In this document: piece after piece, positions 18,280 through 26,539 of the stretch | How the letters are laid out: each line of letters starts with the position of its first letter | Numbering within the stretch: position 1 is the stretch's first letter | Assembly (NCBI GenBank): GCA_020735665.1 | Contig: CP085928.1 | Span: 620,001-684,000, forward strand | Reading direction: 5' to 3' | DNA length: 64,000 nucleotides | From: Lachnospiraceae bacterium GAM79 | GTDB lineage: Bacteria; Bacillota; Clostridia; Lachnospirales; Lachnospiraceae | The notes under the pieces: model-generated | The model's database searches: none | Seen by the model: only the letters and a program-made list of their open reading frames with translations | What the model was told of the DNA's origin: nothing | Program-made: the position numbers and the translations under genes

Positions 18280-19629
18280 ATGAATTACAGGGAAACAGTT
18301 GAGTATATCCTAAGCATTCCACTGTTCGCACAGAAGATTGGCACAGAGAATCTTGCCAGTCTTCTTGAACGTTTAGGGAATCCGCAGGATAAGAGTAAAG
18401 TGATCCATATAGCAGGAACAAACGGTAAGGGATCAACGGCAAAGGCGCTTGCTACGATACTGATGCATGCAGGCTTTCATGTAGGATTGTTTACATCACC
18501 GCATCTTGTCTCGATCAATGAGCGGATCCGATATGATGATGAAATGATATCGGATGAAGATTTTACATGGGCGTTTGAGCAGGTGCGGAAGAAGTTCATC
18601 GTTCATCCGTCTTTCTTTGAAGTGATGTTTGCGATGGCGGCTGTTTATTATGAGAAGAAGCAGCCGGATTATGTGATTTATGAGACCGGAATGGGTGGCA
18701 GGCTGGATGCAACTAATGTCGTAAGACCGGAGCTTTGCATCATCACATCGGTAGGACTTGATCATATGGAATATCTTGGAGATACGATCGCTAAGATCGC
18801 AGGAGAGAAAGCAGGGATCATCAAACCGTCAGTTCCGGTCGTATATTTCAAGCGGGATGCGGTTTCGTCTGGAATCATAGAGACTTGTGCAAAAGAATTG
18901 GATTCTGCCGTAACAGCGGTCGAAAAATCAAACTATATAATAAATGAAATAGATGATAAAACCATTGATTTTTCATTTCATAATCGGTATTATAATTATG
19001 ACCATTTGAGGATACCGAAAACGTCTCTTTATCAGGTCGAAAATACCTGCCTTGCAGTTGCATCCTTTGATATCCTGATGCAGATCAGGGATATGGAATA
19101 CGAGAAAAATGCAGGTGCTGATGTCAGGATAGAGCAGGCAGTCAGAAGCGGATTGCTTGATTTTTCATGGGAAGGCAGGATGGAGGAGATTGCACCTGAT
19201 CTGTTTGTAGATGGTGCGCATAATCCGGAAGCGGTCGAATGTTATTGCAGAACACTTCGGACGCTTTATACGAAGAAAAAGAAGATCCTGGTCTTTGCAG
19301 CAGTAAAGGATAAGGATTATGATACGATGATACGGGATCTGACAGAAGAACTTTCATTTGAGAAGATCATAGTTACGAGTGTGGATAATAAACGGAAAGC
19401 ACCTGTTGCATTGATCGCTGACAGATTTCGAAAATACACAGGACATGCGGTGGAGGCATATGAGGATATTGCAGAAGCAATGAATGCCGCTATCCGTTAT
19501 AAAGAACAGATTACAGATTCAGCAGTCTATTGTGTGGGTTCTCTTTATCTGGTTGGTGAAGTTAAACGATGGCTTTCAGGGATAAAAGAGCAATCTGCAA
19601 ATATGGAGGAATATCATGATAAACTTTGA
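18280..19629 (+). CDS. folC: folylpolyglutamate synthase/dihydrofolate synthase
   Basis: Mur-ligase-family enzyme that adds glutamate to folates and, in bifunctional forms, to dihydropteroate. The ATP loop GTNGKGST is near residue 47, followed by the family segments TSPHLVSINERIRYD and ETGMGGRLDATNVV, then DGAHNPEAVE at the C-terminal domain. 449 residues is normal length. It lies 12 nt after queF. Its 3' end overlaps by 14 nt the start of a 48-residue gene. Confidence 0.94.
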   Translation: MNYRETVEYILSIPLFAQKIGTENLASLLERLGNPQDKSKVIHIAGTNGKGSTAKALATILMHAGFHVGLFTSPHLVSINERIRYDDEMISDEDFTWAFEQVRKKFIVHPSFFEVMFAMAAVYYEKKQPDYVIYETGMGGRLDATNVVRPELCIITSVGLDHMEYLGDTIAKIAGEKAGIIKPSVPVVYFKRDAVSSGIIETCAKELDSAVTAVEKSNYIINEIDDKTIDFSFHNRYYNYDHLRIPKTSLYQVENTCLAVASFDILMQIRDMEYEKNAGADVRIEQAVRSGLLDFSWEGRMEEIAPDLFVDGAHNPEAVECYCRTLRTLYTKKKKILVFAAVKDKDYDTMIRDLTEELSFEKIIVTSVDNKRKAPVALIADRFRKYTGHAVEAYEDIAEAMNAAIRYKEQITDSAVYCVGSLYLVGEVKRWLSGIKEQSANMEEYHDKL

Positions 19630-19762
19630 TGAAGAAGTAAAAAAATTCAGACCGACTCTGGAAGTAGATCAGGCAGAAGATGCCATTTATAATAATGATC
19701 TGAAGGATATCTCGGATATTATGCAGGAGATGCTTCGTGTAGCAAAGGAAACGGAGAAATAA
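19616..19762 (+). CDS. small acidic protein of unknown function, 48 residues
   Basis: An ATG at 19616 follows TGGAGGAATATC, with GGAGG 6 nt upstream, and opens a 48-codon frame ending one nucleotide before the next gene. The product starts MINFDEEVKKFRPTLEVDQA and ends MLRVAKETEK. It is acidic, predicted helical, and has no membrane segment. The strong ribosome site, the 14-nt overlap with folC and the 1-nt gap to the TPR gene support a real translationally coupled gene. I do not recognise a family. Confidence 0.7.
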   Translation: MINFDEEVKKFRPTLEVDQAEDAIYNNDLKDISDIMQEMLRVAKETEK

Positions 19763-19763
19763 G

Positions 19764-21173
19764 ATGGCAGATGTACTGAATTGTAAGCATTGTGGCGGTA
19801 AGATCCTTGTTACCGGATATTGCAGCCAGTGCGGATTAAAGAGTGAGTTTGTAAATAAAGCACTGAACACATCCAAATATTATTATAATATCGGTCTGGA
19901 TAAAGCCAGAGTCCGTGATATGAGCGGTGCAGAGGAAGCATTAAAGATCTCTCTTAAATATGATAAAATGAACATTGATGCCAGAAATCTTCTGGGACTT
20001 GTATATTATGAAACCGGTGAAGTTGTTCTGGCATTAAGCCACTGGGTCATCAGTGTGAATTATTTCAGCGGACGTAATGTTGCAAAACGCTACATCAAAG
20101 AAGTAAAGGGAAATCCCCATAAGCTTGAGACGACGAATAATGCGGCGAGAAAATACAATCAGGCAGTAAACTATGCCAGACAGGGCAGTAAGGATCTTGC
20201 CTTTATCCAGCTTAGAAAAGTCTTGTCGGATAATCCGAAGTTTGTAAACGGATATTTGTTGATGGCACTTCTTCTGATCGATGATAACAAATATGATAAG
20301 GCGAGAAAAGCATTAAAACGTGTTATCAAGATCGACAGAACGAACCCGCTGGCTGTCCGTTATTTTAACGAGATGGGACATACGGATGAGGAGATCATGA
20401 GTTTTCGTGATTATCCGGATGATGATTATGACGCAGATCTTTTATTTGTGGAAGACCAGCCACGGGCATATGTAGATACTGACTCGGTTGATTATGAAGG
20501 AAAACCGGTTCCGGTTGGCAGATATAAGGATATCAATTTTTACAAATATTCACTTGCATATGTATTTGCGGGACTTCTGCTTGGACTGGCGGTTATGTGG
20601 TTCCTTATAATGCCGCAACATAGCAAGAATGCGGATAACGAGAGTCGGGATGTGAAGATCGCTTACAGTGAAGATCTGGCAGATAAAAATACCAAGATTT
20701 CGTCATTGCAGGATCAGCTTGATACGCTTACGACAAAGAATGATACATTGACAAAACAGGTGTCGGAGTATGAGAAGAAAAGTAAGGCAGAGTTAGCAGA
20801 TGCAGATAAAGTATCTATGCAGCTGGCACTCAAATATTATAACGATACACAGTATGATAAAGCTATGACAGAGTTTGATAAAGTATTGGAGACCAGCCCG
20901 GATTATGATGTTGCGTTATATTACAAAGCACTTTGTTACCTTGGTACAGAGGATGAAGATAAAGCAAAGACGGCATTTGAAACCTTCCTTGATAAATGTC
21001 CGGATTCTATCTACTATACAGTTGCGGTTTCATTATCCGGCGTTAAGCCAAGTGAAGATGCGGGAGACGGGGAAAGCACTGTTGATACTACTACCGAGGG
21101 AACCACTCAAGAGGAAGGAACAACGCAAGAGACGGGAACCACAGAGCCCGGACCGGATCCTTTGAATGAGTAA
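19764..21173 (+). CDS. zinc-ribbon/TPR membrane protein
   Basis: A 469-residue multidomain protein of unknown function. Residues 7-23 hold a zinc-ribbon of the form CxxC-x9-CxxC. TPR helices follow at about 30-215 (SAEEALKISLKYDKMNIDARNLLGLVYY region and repeats). One membrane segment lies near 255-278, then a coiled coil (DLADKNTKISSLQDQLDTLT), a second TPR pair at about 345-410, and a Thr/Glu/Gly-rich tail. The layout implies an inside-facing TPR half and an outside-facing coiled-coil and TPR half, probably a scaffold for an envelope complex. It is the last gene before a strong terminator. Confidence 0.75.
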   Translation: MADVLNCKHCGGKILVTGYCSQCGLKSEFVNKALNTSKYYYNIGLDKARVRDMSGAEEALKISLKYDKMNIDARNLLGLVYYETGEVVLALSHWVISVNYFSGRNVAKRYIKEVKGNPHKLETTNNAARKYNQAVNYARQGSKDLAFIQLRKVLSDNPKFVNGYLLMALLLIDDNKYDKARKALKRVIKIDRTNPLAVRYFNEMGHTDEEIMSFRDYPDDDYDADLLFVEDQPRAYVDTDSVDYEGKPVPVGRYKDINFYKYSLAYVFAGLLLGLAVMWFLIMPQHSKNADNESRDVKIAYSEDLADKNTKISSLQDQLDTLTTKNDTLTKQVSEYEKKSKAELADADKVSMQLALKYYNDTQYDKAMTEFDKVLETSPDYDVALYYKALCYLGTEDEDKAKTAFETFLDKCPDSIYYTVAVSLSGVKPSEDAGDGESTVDTTTEGTTQEEGTTQETGTTEPGPDPLNE

Positions 21174-21207
21174 TAGATGTGTAAAAAAATAAATATTATA
21201 AAATACA

Positions 21208-21248
21208 AAAGACAAATAGGAGATAGACACGCCTGTTTGTCTTTTTTT
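21208..21248 (+). terminator. intrinsic terminator after the TPR gene
   Basis: AAAGACAAATAGG at 21208-21220 pairs with CCTGTTTGTCTTT at 21232-21244 (one GU), followed by a run of T. It ends the folC operon before spoIIAA. Confidence 0.85.
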
Positions 21249-21319
21249 GTGGAATTAATCATGCGATATCAGACAGTAATATATATACAAAAATACATGT
21301 ATGAAAAAAGGAGGGAAAT

Positions 21320-21661
21320 ATGAATAATTATGAAAAGATTGGGGATACTATACTGATCGAACTTCCTGAGGAAGTAGACGATTATCGTGCAGCCGGATTG
21401 GTAGAAGAAACGGAAGATGCTTTTTCTGATTCCAGGGTTCGTTATGTGGTCTTTGACTTTAAGCACACAAATATGATGGACAGCTCCGGAATTGGATTTA
21501 TAACCAGGCGGTTTCGTAATGTCTATGACCGAGGCGGACAGGCATTTGTCATAAACAGTAATGACAGAATGGAACGGCTGCTTACGATGTCCGGAATATT
21601 TAAGATCGTAACAAAAGCAGGAAATTTTGAGGAAGCGTATCGGACTGTACATACCTCATAG
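21320..21661 (+). CDS. spoIIAA: anti-sigma F factor antagonist
   Basis: STAS-domain protein that binds SpoIIAB and releases sigma-F in the forespore. The phosphorylation site is in MMDSSGIGF, with Ser55 as the likely residue phosphorylated by SpoIIAB and dephosphorylated by SpoIIE. It is 113 residues long, normal for the family. GGAGGG lies 5-6 nt before the ATG. It is first of the tricistronic spoIIA operon. Confidence 0.96.
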   Translation: MNNYEKIGDTILIELPEEVDDYRAAGLVEETEDAFSDSRVRYVVFDFKHTNMMDSSGIGFITRRFRNVYDRGGQAFVINSNDRMERLLTMSGIFKIVTKAGNFEEAYRTVHTS

Positions 21662-21681
21662 AAGAAAAGGAGAAGACGGAA

Positions 21682-22113
21682 ATGGACAGAAATGAAATGA
21701 AAATAGAATTTGGAAGTGATCCAAGAAATGAGAGCTTTGCAAGAGTTGTTGTTGCATCATTTATGACAAGAACAAATCCGACATTAGAAGAAGTGGCAGA
21801 TGTAAAAACAGCGGTATCAGAGGCTGTTACGAATTCGATCATCCATGGATATAAAGGAGAAGATGGTGTGATCGAAATTGTATCCCGTATTGCAAACAGA
21901 ATCCTGTACATAGAGATCACAGATCATGGATGCGGAATCGAAGATGTTGATAAAGCTATGGAACCGATGTATACAACCGGAACAGATGGAAGATCAGGAA
22001 TGGGATTTTCATTTATGGAAGCGTTTATGGATGAACTGACGGTGGAATCGGAGCCGGGAGTCGGAACAGTAGTAAAGATGACGAAAAAAATAGGGACAGG
22101 ATGTGCGATGTAA
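21682..22113 (+). CDS. spoIIAB: anti-sigma F factor/serine kinase
   Basis: A GHKL-type protein kinase that holds sigma-F inactive and phosphorylates SpoIIAA. The N box is seen as AVSEAVTNSIIHGY, the G1 box as ITDHGCGIED, and the later glycine-rich GRSGMGFSFMEAFMD. The 143-residue length is normal. It lies 20 nt after spoIIAA and its stop codon is immediately followed by the sigF ATG, so production of kinase and sigma factor is coupled. Confidence 0.96.
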   Translation: MDRNEMKIEFGSDPRNESFARVVVASFMTRTNPTLEEVADVKTAVSEAVTNSIIHGYKGEDGVIEIVSRIANRILYIEITDHGCGIEDVDKAMEPMYTTGTDGRSGMGFSFMEAFMDELTVESEPGVGTVVKMTKKIGTGCAM

Positions 22114-22791
22114 ATGGAAAATAATCTGGATCTTCTTTTACAGGCGAAAAATGGGGATGACCATGCAAAAGAGAAACTGATTGAACAGAATCTTGGGCTT
22201 GTATGGAGTGTAGCAAGAAGATTTACAGGACGAGGATATGACATCGAGGATTTGTTTCAGATCGGATGTATAGGACTGATCAAATGTATTGACAAGTTCA
22301 GCTTTGAGTATGATGTAAAATTTTCCACATATGCAGTACCGCTGATTCAGGGAGAAATCAGACGTTTTCTACGGGATTCCGGTGCGATCAAGGTGAGCAG
22401 AAGCCTGAAAGAAATGAATATGAAGGTAGAACAGTACAGACAGAAGATAAAGAAAGAAAAAGGTTATGAACCGGAGATTACGGAGATAGCTGCTGCGCTG
22501 TCCTTTGATGCCGGAGATATTGTAATGGCGATGGAAGCGTCGATGGAGATTGAATCTTTAGATACGCCCGGAGTCCTATCAAAGACTGAGGAATACAGTC
22601 AGGATATTGTGGATCATATTACGTTGTCACAGCTGTTGGATCGGCTTGATCCGGACGAACAGATGCTGATCAGACTTCGATATTTTGAAGACCGTACACA
22701 GACAGAGACAGGAAAGGCGCTTGGACTCAGTCAGGTTCAGGTAAGCAGGAAGGAGAAAAAAATTTTAGAGAAGCTCAAAGAATATGTATAA
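22114..22791 (+). CDS. sigF: RNA polymerase sigma factor sigma-F
   Basis: The first forespore-specific sigma factor. Region 2 reads DLFQIGCIGLIKCIDKF and FSTYAVPLIQGEIRRFLRD, region 3 follows, and region 4 has the helix-turn-helix TETGKALGLSQVQVSRKEKK. At 225 residues it is full length. The ATG directly abuts the spoIIAB stop. The end of the gene overlaps the -35 element of a proposed forespore promoter for the spoVA genes. Confidence 0.96.
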   Translation: MENNLDLLLQAKNGDDHAKEKLIEQNLGLVWSVARRFTGRGYDIEDLFQIGCIGLIKCIDKFSFEYDVKFSTYAVPLIQGEIRRFLRDSGAIKVSRSLKEMNMKVEQYRQKIKKEKGYEPEITEIAAALSFDAGDIVMAMEASMEIESLDTPGVLSKTEEYSQDIVDHITLSQLLDRLDPDEQMLIRLRYFEDRTQTETGKALGLSQVQVSRKEKKILEKLKEYV

Positions 22792-22815
22792 AATATAACA
22801 AATGCTGACATCCTA
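22786..22815 (+). promoter_or_regulatory. candidate sigma-G promoter of spoVAA
   Basis: GTATA at 22786-22790 and CATCCTA at 22809-22815 are separated by 18 nt, resembling the Bacillus sigma-G pattern (GNATA, 17-18 nt, CATNNTA). The -35 lies inside the last codons of sigF and the start is about 38 nt before spoVAA. Placement is what is expected of a forespore-expressed spoVA operon. This is consensus matching only. Confidence 0.4.
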
Positions 22816-22853
22816 TTTTCTATAGGAATATGGAATAAAGCGGGTGATGAAAA

Positions 22854-23483
22854 ATGGCATATATGGTTTATCTGCAGCTGGCTGAAAATGTTCTTGCCGA
22901 ACAGCGGAAGGTTCGGATAAAGGATGTATCAAAGGTTGTAGCGGATAATCCGGATCTGAAGAACAAAATCGAAAAGCTTGTGCTTATGAATTTTTCAACC
23001 GGTTCAAAAGGGCAACAGGTCATATCGATTCTGGATATCATTGAGGAGATCAAGAAGAATTGCGACGAGGAAGTCAGCATTACAAATCTTGGCCAGCCCA
23101 ATGTGGTTGTATATTACAAAGCATTTGATCCGTCAGACCGGATCAAGCAGACATTTAAGTTTATTCTGCTCTGTCTGATCGCATTCTTTGGGGCGGGATT
23201 TTCTATCATATCTTATAATTCCGATGTAAACCTGCTTGGACAGCTTGACCTGCTGCAAAATGTATTTACCGGGGGAAGTGAGTCCGGGGCTGCGATAGGA
23301 GCCGTCTCCTATTCAATCGGGTTATTTATCGGAATCATCATATTTTTTAATCACGGAACCAATAAGAAATTCACGGATGATCCGACACCGCTTCAGGTCC
23401 AGATGCGCCAATATGAACAGGAAGTGAACCAGACGATCATAACGGATGCTACAAGAAAGAAGGATGTCCGGGATGCTGATTAG
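22854..23483 (+). CDS. spoVAA: stage V sporulation protein AA
   Basis: Component of the SpoVA system that moves Ca-dipicolinate into the forespore and out during germination. The 209-residue protein has an N-terminal soluble domain starting MAYMVYLQLAENV, with the SpoVAA segment KVRIKDVSKVVAD. Two membrane segments follow at about 102-122 and 148-168. Position right after sigF matches the Bacillus order. Its end overlaps the start of spoVAB. Confidence 0.88.
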   Translation: MAYMVYLQLAENVLAEQRKVRIKDVSKVVADNPDLKNKIEKLVLMNFSTGSKGQQVISILDIIEEIKKNCDEEVSITNLGQPNVVVYYKAFDPSDRIKQTFKFILLCLIAFFGAGFSIISYNSDVNLLGQLDLLQNVFTGGSESGAAIGAVSYSIGLFIGIIIFFNHGTNKKFTDDPTPLQVQMRQYEQEVNQTIITDATRKKDVRDAD

Positions 23484-23895
23484 ACTTATCTGTTATGCGG
23501 CTGTTGCATTTATTGGCGGTGCAGCAATATCCAGTGGATATTTTGCATTTATTTCCCTGATCGGTGTATTTCCGAAGCTTGCGGAAAAGGTAAAAGGTGA
23601 CAGGCACTATATGTTGATTGAATGTCTGCTTGCCTATGGTGCAGTTGTGGGTAATGTCATTTATCTGTTTAATATCAGAATTCCGCTTTTACTTCCCGGT
23701 CTGGCATTTGTCACTTTGTTCGGCGGTATATTTACCGGCTGTCTGGTTGGAGCTCTGGCAGAAGTGTTAAATGTGTTCCCGATCATTTCAAGGCGGTTTT
23801 CCGTCAGACGGTATATTCCCTATGTGATCTATGCGGTGGCTGCAGGTAAACTTGTAGGATCGATAATAGGACTGATCTCTACCGGACTGGTCTGA
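23473..23895 (+). CDS. spoVAB: stage V sporulation protein AB
   Basis: A small inner-spore-membrane SpoVA subunit with about four hydrophobic segments, including the AAISSGYFAFISLIGVFPKL region and GIFTGCLVGALAEVLNVFPI. Three starts are possible (23446, 23464, 23473). I chose ATG 23473 because AAGAAGGA sits 8 nt upstream and the resulting 140 residues equals the Bacillus length. It overlaps spoVAA by 11 nt. Confidence 0.87.
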   Translation: MLIRLICYAAVAFIGGAAISSGYFAFISLIGVFPKLAEKVKGDRHYMLIECLLAYGAVVGNVIYLFNIRIPLLLPGLAFVTLFGGIFTGCLVGALAEVLNVFPIISRRFSVRRYIPYVIYAVAAGKLVGSIIGLISTGLV

Positions 23896-23946
23896 CAGAC
23901 AAAACAAAGAAAACGTATAAAAATGAAAGAAACAGAGGTGTACGGT

Positions 23947-24405
23947 ATGAAATATGAACCAAAAGAAAAGGAATATAATCAGTATGTAGAAACAGTAACT
24001 CCGACATCGAATTCATTCAGAAACTGTCTCTGGGCGTTTCTGGTTGGAGGACTCATCTGTACGATCGGGCAGGGTTTGTTTAACCTGTTACAGTATTTTG
24101 GATGGAATAAGAACGACAGTTCTTCCTATGTGTCTGTTATTCTTGTTTTGATCAGCGTTATCCTGACAGGGTTTAATCTTTATAAGAAGATAGCCAAATA
24201 CGGTGGGGCGGGAGCGCTTGTTCCGATCACCGGTTTTGCAAATGGCGTCTGTGCCCCGGTCATAGAATTTCAGACCGAAGGTGAGGTGTTTGGAAAAGGT
24301 GTGAAATGTTTCACGATCGCAGGACCTGTTATCATGTATGGAATTTTCGTGTCATGGGGACTCGGAGTTATTTATTGGATCTGTAAACTTGCCGGCTGGG
24401 TATAA
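23947..24405 (+). CDS. spoVAC: stage V sporulation protein AC
   Basis: SpoVAC is a membrane protein described as a mechanosensitive channel for dipicolinate release in Bacillus. The 152-residue product has about four membrane segments, with family features in FLVGGLICTIGQG, GGAGALVPITGFANGVCAP and EGEVFGKGVKCFTIAGPVI. The start at 23947 has AGAGGTG 6 nt upstream and gives the usual length; ATG 23923 in frame is a weaker alternative. The next spoVA gene, spoVAD, is not downstream but 3.6 kb away. Confidence 0.9.
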   Translation: MKYEPKEKEYNQYVETVTPTSNSFRNCLWAFLVGGLICTIGQGLFNLLQYFGWNKNDSSSYVSVILVLISVILTGFNLYKKIAKYGGAGALVPITGFANGVCAPVIEFQTEGEVFGKGVKCFTIAGPVIMYGIFVSWGLGVIYWICKLAGWV

Positions 24406-24497
24406 CCCTGCCGGTATGTGTTTGTTCCAAAATTGTTACATATTTTTTATGAAAGAATATAGCTTTTGTGAAATATTTCTTTCCTTTGGAATCCGTA

Positions 24498-24526
24498 TTG
24501 ACATATAAAAATTCCTATGATAACTT
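24498..24526 (+). promoter_or_regulatory. predicted sigma-A promoter of the VanW gene
   Basis: TTGACA at 24498-24503 and TAACTT at 24521-24526, spaced 17 nt, lie in the gap after spoVAC. It implies that the VanW gene is expressed separately from spoVA. Confidence 0.45.
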
Positions 24527-24614
24527 TAACAAATGGTTGAATATATTAATGTAGGGGATTTTAACCATCAGTTTGATGCGTATATCCTCAAATGTAGTAA
24601 AATGGAGATACATC

Positions 24615-26285
24615 ATGAAAAAAGCAAAAAGAAGTATTACTACAACGATATGTGTTATTGTTGCATTAGGTGTGTTTTATCTGATCGCATGTGCATGTAT
24701 CGGAAATAAAAAATTTTTCCCGAATACAAGCATTAACGGAATTGATGTCAGCAGTATGACAGTGGCACAGGCGGCAGAGGAAGTAAAAGAGCAGTTCCGG
24801 ACGGAATACAGCAATGCATCCATTGACGTAACGGTTAAGGATAAGAAATACTGTATCGTGATTGAAGATGCACTTGATCTGGATGTTACGGATGCAGTAA
24901 AAAAGGCAAATGATGAGAAGCATTCCTTCCTTGCAAGAGGATGGAATTTTGTAGCTGCCCTGTTCGGAGATCAGGAGATTCAGGCAAAACCTTCATTGAA
25001 GGATAAGAAGCTGTTATATACGGCAGTTAAGCAGTCTGAGCTTAATAAGTTAGAAGGGCTTGAAGATAAGTATTATACGGTAGAAAAAGATAAGATTATC
25101 GTAACAAAGGGTAGAGGCGGTTATGTTGTAGATACCGATGCGCTGGTTGACCGGATGGCTGAGCTGATCACGGCCGGTAACTATGCAGAGTCGATCGAAT
25201 GTCCGCTTACATATGGAGATGTAGATCTTGATCTGATCTATGATGAGGTCTATGTTGAACCCACAGATGCTACACTTGATCCTGAAAATGATTATAGTGT
25301 AACAGATTCTGTAACCGGTGTCAGCTTTGATAAAGATGCAGCTGCAAAGAAATTAGAGGCAGCCAAGGATGGTGAAGAGGTCAGTATAGATCTGGTATAT
25401 ACAGAACCTGAATTGTCAAAGGAGACTTTACAGTCCTATCTGTTCCGTGATACCTTAAGTTCGTTCAGCACGAATGTTGGAGGGACAGAAGCGAGAAAGT
25501 CTAATGTTGCAAAGGCCGCTGAGAATTGTAATGGAACGATTCTTATGCCGGGTGAGCAGTTCTCGTTTAACAATGTTGTAGGACAGAGAACGATTGAAAA
25601 TGGTTTCAGCGCAGCACCTTCTTATGTTAATGGTGAATCCGTGGATGAAGTTGGAGGAGGAATCTGTCAGGTATCGTCTACACTGTATGATGCATGTCTG
25701 TATGCGAATCTTCAGATCAACGAAAGACACTGTCATCCACATCCGTCTGCCTATGTAGATACAGGATTTGATGCAACAGTATCCTGGGGCGGTCCGGATT
25801 ATAAATTTACAAATAATACTGAATATCCGATCAAGATCGTATCATCTTATGGCGGAGGTGTTGTTACCTGTGTGCTCTATGGCACAAAGTTAAAAGATTT
25901 TAAGGTGTCATTATCCAGTGAAGTTGTTGCAACATATGATTATGAGACAGAGTATGAGGACGATGATACGCTGGAAGAAGGAGAAGAAAAAGTCTCCGTA
26001 ACAGGTATCACCGGACTTAAGGTTCAGACCTATCGTACCGTATATGATGAAAATGGTGAGAAGATATCATCCGAACCGGAATCCGTCAGTGTCTATGACA
26101 AACGTAACAAAGTCATTCTTCGAGGAACAAAAGAGAAAGAGACAACTGAGGAGAAGAAAGATTCCGAAAAGAAAGACGATAAGAAATCGGATAAAAAGTC
26201 AGACAAAAAGTCAGATAAAAAAGATGATACAAAAACAGACAAGTCCGACGATAAGACAACAGAAGAAACGGACAAAGCAGAATAA
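24615..26285 (+). CDS. VanW-family wall-associated protein with PG-binding_4 region
   Basis: A 556-residue surface protein of unknown enzymatic role. It has one N-terminal membrane anchor (about 8-28) and a peptidoglycan-binding-type region starting FFPNTSINGIDVSSMTVAQA to about 240. The VanW domain spans about 285-435 with GEQFSFNNVVGQRT and GGGICQVSSTLYDA. The tail is very rich in Lys, Asp, Ser and Thr, with tandem KSDK units. The start at 24615 has GGAGA upstream and discards 14 codons. It sits between spoVAC and a convergent CLC gene, an unusual place, and there is no sign it is a sporulation gene. Confidence 0.85.
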   Translation: MKKAKRSITTTICVIVALGVFYLIACACIGNKKFFPNTSINGIDVSSMTVAQAAEEVKEQFRTEYSNASIDVTVKDKKYCIVIEDALDLDVTDAVKKANDEKHSFLARGWNFVAALFGDQEIQAKPSLKDKKLLYTAVKQSELNKLEGLEDKYYTVEKDKIIVTKGRGGYVVDTDALVDRMAELITAGNYAESIECPLTYGDVDLDLIYDEVYVEPTDATLDPENDYSVTDSVTGVSFDKDAAAKKLEAAKDGEEVSIDLVYTEPELSKETLQSYLFRDTLSSFSTNVGGTEARKSNVAKAAENCNGTILMPGEQFSFNNVVGQRTIENGFSAAPSYVNGESVDEVGGGICQVSSTLYDACLYANLQINERHCHPHPSAYVDTGFDATVSWGGPDYKFTNNTEYPIKIVSSYGGGVVTCVLYGTKLKDFKVSLSSEVVATYDYETEYEDDDTLEEGEEKVSVTGITGLKVQTYRTVYDENGEKISSEPESVSVYDKRNKVILRGTKEKETTEEKKDSEKKDDKKSDKKSDKKSDKKDDTKTDKSDDKTTEETDKAE

Positions 26286-26330
26286 AATAATATATAAAAG
26301 CTTATAAAGAAAATAATATATATGGCAGAA

Positions 26331-26520
26331 AGAAAAAGAAGACATTTGTCTTATGTAGTGACCTTACGAGGATTTCGTTGAGAGATGCATAGTGCCAGTA
26401 AATACGGGTGCCTGTTTGAGCTCGAAGAGCGAGTTGGCACAGGAGTATTTACGAATCAGGCATATGCATCGAACAGAAACCGCAGTAAGACATTATATAA
26501 GACAAATGTCTTCTTTTTCT
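26331..26520. repeat. large palindromic element between convergent genes (190 nt)
   Basis: Arms 26331-26360 and 26491-26520 pair along 30 bp with only two GU pairs. Inside, further arms continue the palindrome imperfectly: GATGCATAGTGCC against GGCATATGCATC, AGTAAATAC against GTATTTACG, and GAGCTCG against AGCGAG at the centre. The left edge is A-rich and the right edge T-rich, so it could terminate transcription from both sides. It lies 45 nt after the VanW stop and 19 nt from the CLC stop. No coding frame is credible. Confidence 0.85.
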
Positions 26521-26539
26521 TTTGTTCTATACAATAGAG

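Noticed and set aside
26150-26285. Short direct repeats as a CRISPR-like array
   Set aside because: The repeats are in-frame codons of the VanW tail with no unique spacers.
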